Part shown: piece by piece, positions 14,279 through 19,879 of the stretch | Numbering within the stretch: position 1 is the stretch's first letter | Layout: the number at the start of each line of letters is the position of its first letter | Assembly (NCBI GenBank): GCA_002427615.1 | Contig: DIFH01000023.1 | Coordinates: 1 to 19,879 of the forward strand | Direction: 5' to 3' | Source of the DNA: Paludibacter sp. UBA5753 | GTDB lineage: Bacteria; Bacteroidota; Bacteroidia; Bacteroidales; Paludibacteraceae | DNA: 19,879 nt | The notes under the pieces: generated by a model | Databases searched by the model: none | What the model saw: the letters and a program-made list of their open reading frames with translations, nothing else | Told to the model about the DNA's origin: nothing | Program-made: the position numbers and the translations under genes

Positions 14279-14527
14279 CCATTTACATAATAATGACGAA
14301 TCAATCTCTTGTGAGAAGCAGTGTGTCTGAATTTTTAGTTGATATACTGTGAGTTGATTAAATTATTGACTCTCTGATTTTAAAGCTGTCATTTAGTAAA
14401 AACCCTTGCAAACCTGCAAAATCCGTTTCCACATAATCCCGACAGCTTCTCCAAATTAAGATCGTAAGGAATCAGATATTATCGTGTTTGCAAGAAAACG
14501 CCGAGTTTTCTTGTAAGCTGTATATAT
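14279..14527. other. Gene-free stretch between fabI promoter and serA terminator
   Basis: No coding region is seen. Its main feature is the hairpin repeat at 14478-14518, listed separately. The rest is AT-rich with no other pattern that I can support. Confidence 0.5.
14478..14518. repeat. TTTGCAAG hairpin repeat, copy A
   Basis: ATTATCGTG (14478-14486) runs into the arm GTGTTTGCAAGAAAAC (14484-14499), a GCCGA loop and the arm GTTTTCTTGTAAGC (14505-14518). Both the stem and the ATTATCGTG tag recur at 17077-17125. Confidence 0.7.
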
Positions 14528-14566
14528 AAAAACAAACAGCCTCATAAATAGTTTGTTTATGAAGCT
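14528..14566 (-). terminator. Intrinsic terminator after serA
   Basis: On the minus strand AGCTTCATAAA (14566-14556) pairs with TTTATGAGGCT (14548-14538), with one G-U, and is followed by GTTTGTTTTT. It begins 24 bp after the serA stop. Confidence 0.8.
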
Positions 14567-14589
14567 GAATTGAATGAGGAAAATCATTT

Positions 14590-15510
14590 TTATTTATTCA
14601 CACGGAACGTTTCGTTACCGTTTTTCAGAAAATCGACGATTTGTTTTGCCGCCGCAATACCCGCATTGATATTGGCTTCGGCTGTTTGTGCTCCCATTTT
14701 CTTGGGAGTAGAGAAATAACGAGATGCAAATTTTTCCATCATTTCGACATGATTATCGGGCAAAATATCAGTAACATATTTAAAATCAGGACGAGCTGCC
14801 ATAAACTGAGCCAATTCTGCCTCATGAATTATTTCTTTACGGGCTGTGTTCACCACGACGGCGCCTTTTGGAAGCAATCCGAGCAATTCGGCATTAATCG
14901 ACTGTTTTGTTTCTTTAGTTGCCGGAATATGAACCGAAATAATATCGCAGGTCTGATACAACATTTTTACAGAGCAAGTCGGCTCTACGCCTTCTGTTCT
15001 AATATCTTCGTCACGACAGAACATATCATAAGCCAAAACCTCCATGCCAAAACCTTTGGCAATACGGGCTACATTGCGACCCACATTTCCAAAAGCATGA
15101 ATTCCGAGCTTTTTACCTTTAAGTTCCGTTCCCGAAGTTCCGTCATAGAAATTACGAAGGGCATAAACCAACAACCCGAAGACCAACTCGGCCACGGCAT
15201 TGGCATTTTGCCCTGGTGTGTTCATTACGCAAACTCCGGCTGCCGATGCCGCTTCAAGATCAACGTTGTCGTAACCGGCTCCGGCACGAACTACGATTTT
15301 CAGATTTTTAGCTGCGGCAATTACTTCCGCATCGATCATGTCGCTGCGAATAATTATCGCATCCGCATCCACAACGGCATCGAGCAATTGTTGCTTTTCT
15401 GTGTACTTTTCGAGTAAAGCCAGTTCAAAGCCGGCAGTTTCAATCACCTGACGAATACCGTCAACCGCCACTTTGGCAAAAGGTTTATCTGTTGCAATAA
15501 GTATTTTCAT
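14590..15510 (-). CDS. serA: D-3-phosphoglycerate dehydrogenase (short, type III, Lys-type)
   Basis: SerA oxidises 3-phosphoglycerate to 3-phosphohydroxypyruvate with NAD+, the first step of serine synthesis. At 306 aa it has only the substrate and nucleotide-binding domains; the regulatory ACT domain of longer SerA proteins is absent. Visible motifs are VVRAGAGYDNVD (73-84), the Rossmann turn GIHAFGNVG (136-144, with His where many relatives have Gly), and the catalytic arginine Arg224 in NTARKEII. Where most D-2-hydroxyacid dehydrogenases have the acid-base histidine (TPHIG), this protein reads TPKKMG, placing Lys270 at the position. Such Lys-type enzymes are known from the type IIIK phosphoglycerate dehydrogenases, as in Entamoeba. 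The gene follows serC by 131 bp on the same strand and ends in a terminator, so the pair is probably one operon. Confidence 0.93.
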   Translation of the reverse strand: MKILIATDKPFAKVAVDGIRQVIETAGFELALLEKYTEKQQLLDAVVDADAIIIRSDMIDAEVIAAAKNLKIVVRAGAGYDNVDLEAASAAGVCVMNTPGQNANAVAELVFGLLVYALRNFYDGTSGTELKGKKLGIHAFGNVGRNVARIAKGFGMEVLAYDMFCRDEDIRTEGVEPTCSVKMLYQTCDIISVHIPATKETKQSINAELLGLLPKGAVVVNTARKEIIHEAELAQFMAARPDFKYVTDILPDNHVEMMEKFASRYFSTPKKMGAQTAEANINAGIAAAKQIVDFLKNGNETFRVNK

Positions 15511-15641
15511 AAGAGTCCCTTCTTTTCCCTCCCACCGGAAGTTGGATACACCGCGAAAGGGGAATTAATTAGTTTGTTTTTTGGGAATATCTAAAAAATC
15601 GCTTTCAAATTTTACTCCTTTCGAGGGAGTAGGGAAAGCTT

Positions 15642-16709
15642 TTAATGTTGTTTTTCAAATTCCTGCATGCAATCGACTAAAGCCTGAACACTTTCAATCG
15701 GCATGGCATTGTAAATAGACGCCCTGAAACCTCCAACCGAACGATGACCTTTAATTCCATCCATTCCGGCTGCAGTTGCATACTTCAGGAAATCGGCTTC
15801 CAATTCTTTGTATTCAGGTTTCATAACAAAGCATACATTCATCCGTGAACGATCTTCTTTGGCTGCTGTTCCGACAAAAATCCTGCTATTGTCGATGGCA
15901 TTGTAAAGCAATTCCGCTTTGGCAATGTTCTTCTTTTCCATTGCCGCCAATCCACCGTTAGCTTTCAACCAACGTAAGGTTTCCATTGCGCTGTAAATAG
16001 ACAATACCGGAGGTGTATTAAACATTGAACCTTCGGCAATATGAGTTTTATAATTGAGCATGGTAGGAATGTAGCGCGACACTTTGCCAAGCAATTCCTC
16101 TTTTACGACAACAAATGCCAATCCGGCAGGGGCTAAATTTTTCTGAGCGCCGCCATAGATAAGCGCATACTTAGAAACATCCATTGGACGCGAGAAAATA
16201 TCGGACGACATATCGGCAATCAATGGAACCGGAGAGTCGATATCTGTCAGAATTTCTGTTCCGTAAATAGTATTGTTGGTCGTGATGTGGAAATAATCGG
16301 CATCAGCCGGAATAACATAATCTTTAGGAATAAAAGTGTAATTAGCCTCTTTGGATGAAGCAACTTCAATCGTTTCCCCAAAACCCTTTGCCTCTTTCAT
16401 AGCTTTGTTAGCCCAAACGCCGGTGTTCAGATAAGCTGCTTTCTTTTCAAAGAAATTGAAAGGAACCATGCAAAACTGCAAACTTGCTCCGCCTCCAAGA
16501 AACAGCACTGAATAACCTTCAGGAATATTTAATAATTCTTTGAAAAGATCTCTTGCTTCTGAAATAACAGCTTCAAAATCTTTTGAACGGTGGCTTATTT
16601 CCAAAACCGAAAGAGTTGATCCGTTGAAATCCAACACTGCCTGAGCTGTTTTTTCGATAACTTCGCGAGGCAAGATAGATGGACCCGCACTAAAATTATG
16701 CTTTTTCAT
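15642..16709 (-). CDS. serC: Phosphoserine aminotransferase
   Basis: SerC transfers an amino group from glutamate to 3-phosphohydroxypyruvate, giving phosphoserine, the second step of serine synthesis. It is PLP-dependent and cytoplasmic, and the family also acts in pyridoxine synthesis in some bacteria. The 355-aa product starts with the diagnostic KKHNFSAGPSILP, has GGGASLQF (PLP phosphate contact region), a W at VWANKA, and the PLP lysine Lys190 in YGGAQKNLAPAG. It ends with the HRSVGGFRASIYNAMP substrate-binding segment. The open frame extends 12 codons upstream, but the ATG at 16709 gives the family N-terminus. A TATTTTTG box lies about 53 bp upstream. It is followed by serA. A serB-type phosphatase is not in the window. 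Confidence 0.96.
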   Translation of the reverse strand: MKKHNFSAGPSILPREVIEKTAQAVLDFNGSTLSVLEISHRSKDFEAVISEARDLFKELLNIPEGYSVLFLGGGASLQFCMVPFNFFEKKAAYLNTGVWANKAMKEAKGFGETIEVASSKEANYTFIPKDYVIPADADYFHITTNNTIYGTEILTDIDSPVPLIADMSSDIFSRPMDVSKYALIYGGAQKNLAPAGLAFVVVKEELLGKVSRYIPTMLNYKTHIAEGSMFNTPPVLSIYSAMETLRWLKANGGLAAMEKKNIAKAELLYNAIDNSRIFVGTAAKEDRSRMNVCFVMKPEYKELEADFLKYATAAGMDGIKGHRSVGGFRASIYNAMPIESVQALVDCMQEFEKQH

Positions 16710-16761
16710 ACAAAAAAATTTATGTTTGTTTGTTAGTTTTATCATTCCGAAAAAGAGAGCG

Positions 16762-16769
16762 CAAAAATA
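16762..16769 (-). promoter_or_regulatory. Bacteroidota-type promoter (-7 box) for serC-serA
   Basis: The minus strand reads TATTTTTG, a TAnnTTTG match, followed by GCG. A TTTG lies about 24 nt further upstream, slightly more than the usual spacing for a -33 element. Confidence 0.6.
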
Positions 16770-16795
16770 CGGAAATTTTTAGTTATTCCCTCGCA

Positions 16796-17046
16796 AAAAT
16801 GTGTTTTTATAATTTTTCAAGCTCATTTTTTTATACTCATGCAAACCACCTGGCAAAACATGTATATTTATTCATTGACATGGCTCACAAAATGAATAAT
16901 TGTGTTATTTCTTTGATGCAATTCTATTTTCTCTCCTCACGGAAACTCTTTTGCTTGGTTCGAGAAATCTATTTTTTTTGCTCGTTGTTCCATACGATAC
17001 GAACAAGTTTTTCGTCGAACAATTTGATTTTGGGTTTTTGGGTCAT
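16796..17046 (-). pseudogene. Relic of a BRO/DinD-like gene
   Basis: The minus strand from the ATG at 17046 reads MTQKPKIKLFDEKLVRIVW, then NNEQKK and a TAG stop (16969-16971). K-I-x-L-F-x-x-K-x-V-R-x-x-W-x-x-E-x-x-K is the hallmark start of BRO-N domain proteins (RhuM/DinD-like DNA-binding proteins) that are common in Bacteroidota, where W-x-F-S-x-x-D-V would follow. Here a stop follows an A8 tract, and a shift of one base there gives IDFSN. Further down, HEYKK (near 16841-16827) followed by SLKN recalls the Y-K-x-F-K-G-L-K segment of the same proteins. The rest is gone. The N-terminal match is fairly clear; the downstream part is weak. Confidence 0.45.
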
Positions 17047-17076
17047 GAAATTTTCTATGTCTTGATTTACTATTGA

Positions 17077-17113
17077 GTGTTTGCAAGGAAACACCGCGTT
17101 TTCTTGCAAACAC
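17077..17113. repeat. TTTGCAAG hairpin repeat, copy B
   Basis: The arms GTGTTTGCAAGGAAAC (17077-17092) and GTTTTCTTGCAAACAC (17098-17113) pair over 16 bp with one G-U, around the loop ACCGC. Related to 14484-14518. It lies about 120 bp after the mutS stop on the minus strand. Confidence 0.8.
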
Positions 17114-17116
17114 AAT

Positions 17117-17212
17117 ATTATCGTGTACACCCGCTTACAGCGTGAGATAATTTACCCGTGGAAAGCATTCCGTCTGGAACAATTATCGTGTACACCCGCT
17201 TACAGCGTGAGA
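17117..17212. repeat. Pair of perfect 31-bp direct repeats, 65-bp period
   Basis: 17117-17147 and 17182-17212 are identical over 31 bp, from ATTATCGTGTACACC to TTACAGCGTGAGA. Each contains a small CGC-TTACA-GCG hairpin. The first copy is also bounded by ATTATC and GATAAT. A 34-bp spacer separates them. There are only two copies, too few for a CRISPR array. The ATTATCGTG start is shared with the hairpin repeat at 14478. Confidence 0.9.
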
Positions 17213-17229
17213 CCCGATTATAAACCCGA

Positions 17230-19842
17230 TTATTTTCCTCTGATTATCCTTTTTATGTCATTCAGTTTGTTCAGCGCTTCTACCGGAGTGAGATTATTGA
17301 TATCGAGGTTTTTAATTTCGTCACGGATTTGTTCCAGCACAGGGTCATCAAGTTGGAAGAAACTTAGTTGCATACCTTCGCGATGCTCGGCAATTTCGCC
17401 AATGGACTTCGAAACCGTTGATTGCCGGTTGTCGGCTTCAAGGTCTTTCAGAATTTGTTCTGAACGCTTCACGATGCTTTGCGGCATGCCTGCCATTTTA
17501 GCCACGTGAATACCGAAACTGTGCTCGCTTCCGCCACGAACGAGTTTACGCAGGAAAATCACTTTTTTATCCACTTCTTTCACCGATACATTGTAATTTT
17601 TAATGCGGTGAAACGATTTTTCCATTTCGTTCAGTTCATGATAATGCGTGGCAAAAAGTGTTTTGGCTTTGCATGAAGGATGTTCGTGAATATATTCCAC
17701 GATAGCCCAGGCAATGGAAATGCCATCGTAAGTGCTCGTTCCGCGTCCTAATTCATCGAAAAGAATGAGGCTGCGGTTCGACAGGTTATTCAGAATGCTG
17801 GCGGCTTCGTTCATTTCTACCATAAAGGTTGATTCGCCTAATGAAATATTATCGCTGGCTCCTACTCGCGTAAATATTTTGTCCACAACTCCTATTCTGG
17901 CGCTCTCCACCGGGACAAAACAACCAATTTGCGCCATCAAAGTTATTAAAGCTGTCTGACGAAGCAAAGCCGATTTACCTGCCATATTCGGTCCGGTAAT
18001 AATAATAATTTGCTGTGTCTCGTTGTCGAGATAAACATCGTTGGCAATATAGCTTTCGCCTATGGGAAGTTGCTTTTCAATTACCGGATGCCGGCCTTGT
18101 TTGATGTCGAGTATATCATTGTCCAACACTTCGGGACGAACATATTTATTTTCAGTCGAAACTTTGGTAAACGAAAGCAGGCAGTCGAGCTGTGCAATCA
18201 GATTTGAGTCCAATTGAATAGCCGTGATATAATCGGAAAGACTAATAACCAATTCATTGAATAAACGGGTTTCGATAGTTAAGATTTTTTCTTCGGCGCC
18301 CAGAATTTTCTCTTCATATTCTTTCAGTTCCTGGGTAATATAACGTTCGGCATTCACCAGGGTTTGTTTGCGAATCCATGTTTCAGGCACTTTATCTTTA
18401 TGTGTATTACGCACTTCGATATAATAGCCAAATACATTATTAAAACTGATTTTTAAACTCGGAATGCCCGTCAGTTCACTTTCGCGATCCTGAATTTTTT
18501 GTAAAAACTCTTTGCCGGAATGAGCTAACATGCGCAGTTCGTCCAAATCTGTATCAATGCCATGGCGGATAATTCCACCTCGGTTAATCAAATTGGGCGG
18601 ATCATTATTCACTTCTTTCTCAATTTTTTCCGAAATAACATGACAGGCATTCAGTTGATCGGCAATTTTCTGTAAAGTTATATTGTCGGTTTCGGCGCAA
18701 GCTTCCTTAATCGGCTCAATGGCTTTCAACGCTACTTTGAGTTGCACCACTTCACGCGGATTAATACGTCCGACCGCTACTTTGGAAATAATGCGTTCCA
18801 GATCACCGATTAACGAGATATTTTGTTCCAATAATTGTTTTAATACAGGATTTTTGAAAAAAAACTCCACCACACTCAACCGTTCGTTGATGGGTTTTAC
18901 ATCTTTCAACGGAAAAGCAATCCAGCGTTTTAGCAACCGCGCTCCCATCGGACTGATGGTTTTGTCAATGACATCTAATAAAGTTCTTCCGCCTTCATTG
19001 ATAGTCCCATACAATTCGAGATTCCGTACCGTGAACCGATCTAACCAAACGTACCGTTCTTCCTCAATACGCGACAGTTGAGTGATATGTCCGGTTTGCT
19101 GATGATGCGTCAGATCCAGATAATGAAGGATAGAGCCCGCAGCCACTACTCCATTCGGTAGATTATCCATTCCAAATCCTTTCAGAGTCTTGGTTTCAAA
19201 ATGTTTGAGCAGTCGTTCGTTGGCTGTATCGGGTGTGTAAGCCCAGTCTTCAAGGGCGTAAGTAAAAAATTTAGTGCCGAATAATGCCTCAAAATCATTA
19301 CGTTTACTTCGATCGAAAAGCACTTCTTTCGGACTGAAACTATTCAGCAATTTATCCACATATTCGGCGGTTCCTTCGGCAACCAGAAATTCGCCGGTAG
19401 AAATATCGAGAAAGGAAACCCCGACCCGTTGTTTGTTCATATAAACGCTGGCCAAAAAATTATTTTCCTTGTGATTCAGCGTGGTGTCGCTATACGAAAC
19501 ACCTGGCGTAACCAATTCGGTAACGCCGCGTTTCACGAGTTTTTTAGTCAGCTTCGGATCCTCGAGCTGGTCACATATCGCCACGCGTTTTCCGGCGCGA
19601 ACTAATTTAGGCAAGTAAGTATCGAGCGCGTGATGCGGAAATCCTGCCAGTTCCACACTTTTAGCCGAACCGTTGGCGCGGCGTGTTAATGTAATCCCAA
19701 GTATTTCGGCCGATTCAATTGCATCAGTCGAGAAAGTTTCGTAAAAATCGCCGCAGCGAAACAACAAAATCGCGTCAGGGTGTTTTGCCTTGATTTCGAA
19801 GTATTGTTTCATCAACGGGGTTTCTACTATTTCGTTTGCCAT
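17230..19842 (-). CDS. mutS: DNA mismatch repair protein MutS
   Basis: MutS recognises base mismatches and small loops and recruits MutL in an ATP-dependent way. The 870-aa product has the full-length MutS layout. Domain I carries the mismatch-reading Phe33-Tyr34-Glu35 (GDFYETF). A connector and the lever/clamp domains follow, with a long helical region around residues 260-550. The ABC-type ATPase has the Walker A GPNMAGKS (617-624), a Walker B segment ILFDELGRGTS, and the conserved ATHYHEL switch. The C-terminal helix-turn-helix/dimerisation tail ends in NDIKRIIRGK. The presence of FYE marks it as MutS1 rather than MutS2. The ATG at 19842 (MANEIVETP) gives the usual N-terminus and has GGAAC just upstream. 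The promoter lies beyond the window. No clear T-tract terminator follows; repeats occupy the 3' flank. Confidence 0.97.
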   Translation of the reverse strand: MANEIVETPLMKQYFEIKAKHPDAILLFRCGDFYETFSTDAIESAEILGITLTRRANGSAKSVELAGFPHHALDTYLPKLVRAGKRVAICDQLEDPKLTKKLVKRGVTELVTPGVSYSDTTLNHKENNFLASVYMNKQRVGVSFLDISTGEFLVAEGTAEYVDKLLNSFSPKEVLFDRSKRNDFEALFGTKFFTYALEDWAYTPDTANERLLKHFETKTLKGFGMDNLPNGVVAAGSILHYLDLTHHQQTGHITQLSRIEEERYVWLDRFTVRNLELYGTINEGGRTLLDVIDKTISPMGARLLKRWIAFPLKDVKPINERLSVVEFFFKNPVLKQLLEQNISLIGDLERIISKVAVGRINPREVVQLKVALKAIEPIKEACAETDNITLQKIADQLNACHVISEKIEKEVNNDPPNLINRGGIIRHGIDTDLDELRMLAHSGKEFLQKIQDRESELTGIPSLKISFNNVFGYYIEVRNTHKDKVPETWIRKQTLVNAERYITQELKEYEEKILGAEEKILTIETRLFNELVISLSDYITAIQLDSNLIAQLDCLLSFTKVSTENKYVRPEVLDNDILDIKQGRHPVIEKQLPIGESYIANDVYLDNETQQIIIITGPNMAGKSALLRQTALITLMAQIGCFVPVESARIGVVDKIFTRVGASDNISLGESTFMVEMNEAASILNNLSNRSLILFDELGRGTSTYDGISIAWAIVEYIHEHPSCKAKTLFATHYHELNEMEKSFHRIKNYNVSVKEVDKKVIFLRKLVRGGSEHSFGIHVAKMAGMPQSIVKRSEQILKDLEADNRQSTVSKSIGEIAEHREGMQLSFFQLDDPVLEQIRDEIKNLDINNLTPVEALNKLNDIKRIIRGK

Positions 19843-19856
19843 AAAGTTCCTTTCAT

Positions 19857-19879
19857 CGCCTCTCGCCTCTCGCCTCTCG
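19857..19879. repeat. GCCTCTC tandem repeat at the window edge
   Basis: Three units of the 7-bp GCCTCTC run to the end of the window and may continue beyond it. The same repeat forms the outer arms of the inverted-repeat element before argH (1846-1860 and 2007-2020). In the direction of transcription both genes have GAGAGGCGAGAGG about 15-30 bp before their start codon. Confidence 0.75.

Noticed and set aside
14641..15417. A 258-codon plus-strand frame opposite serA
   Set aside because: It lies entirely antisense to a clearly functional serA. Its Cys/His/Phe-rich translation is typical of a shadow frame.
15511..15641. Attenuator in the serC-serA gap
   Set aside because: A short ACTCC/GGAGT hairpin (about 15614-15630) exists but lacks a following T-tract on the transcribed strand, so it is more likely incidental.
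16730..17065. A 111-codon plus-strand frame between serC and mutS
   Set aside because: Composition is Phe/Ser/Leu-rich and low in complexity. It overlaps the serC promoter and the BRO-like relic on the other strand.
17117..17212. Possible CRISPR array
   Set aside because: Only two repeat units with one spacer, no leader and no cas genes. The hairpin repeat next to it suggests an ordinary intergenic repeat.
1..19879. tRNA, rRNA or tmRNA genes
   Set aside because: No cloverleaf with a T-loop signature and no rRNA-like conserved stretch was found by eye on either strand.

Overview
This window is typical chromosomal DNA of a member of the phylum Bacteroidota, most likely order Bacteroidales. 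The protein families point that way: a Bacteroidota-type FabI, a short ACT-less SerA paired with SerC, GpmI, and a long MetK. So do the promoters: at least eight intergenic regions carry the TAnnTTTG -7 box, a short distance upstream of the chosen start codon, or ahead of a longer leader. Most of the window is housekeeping genes. The less ordinary material is in the intergenic regions.

Layout, left to right. 1-112: a structured repeat cut by the window edge. 170-535 (+): a YraN-family nuclease-like protein. 731-3368 (+): pyrE, an SRPBCC-fold protein and argH, probably one transcription unit, with an inverted-repeat element inserted before argH. 3441-3840: no gene, but a multi-hairpin dispersed repeat. 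3856-5366 (+): a promoter, a SAM-II-like riboswitch and metK, closed by a terminator. 5424-6148: no intact gene; it holds a second copy of the hairpin repeat, a decayed DUF4160 gene and a 120-bp attC-like inverted repeat. 6149-6949 (-): an unrecognised 266-aa protein, perhaps mobile cassette cargo. 7181-10102 (+): a DCC/DUF393 thiol-redox protein and a class A penicillin-binding protein. 10462-11982 (+): gpmI, with a strong terminator shared with the convergent strand.

The right half is on the minus strand: a nitronate monooxygenase-like flavoprotein (12071-13165), fabI (13313-14170), serA (14590-15510), serC (15642-16709) and mutS (17230-19842). The 520-bp gap between mutS and serC holds the relic of a BRO/DinD-like gene, a long hairpin and two perfect 31-bp direct repeats. 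A related hairpin lies downstream of serA.

Functionally, gpmI, serC and serA link lower glycolysis to serine synthesis. metK makes SAM and appears to be controlled by SAM itself. pyrE and argH serve pyrimidine and arginine synthesis. fabI completes fatty-acid elongation, the PBP builds the cell wall, and mutS repairs mismatches. I found no tRNA, rRNA, CRISPR array, complete insertion sequence or prophage.
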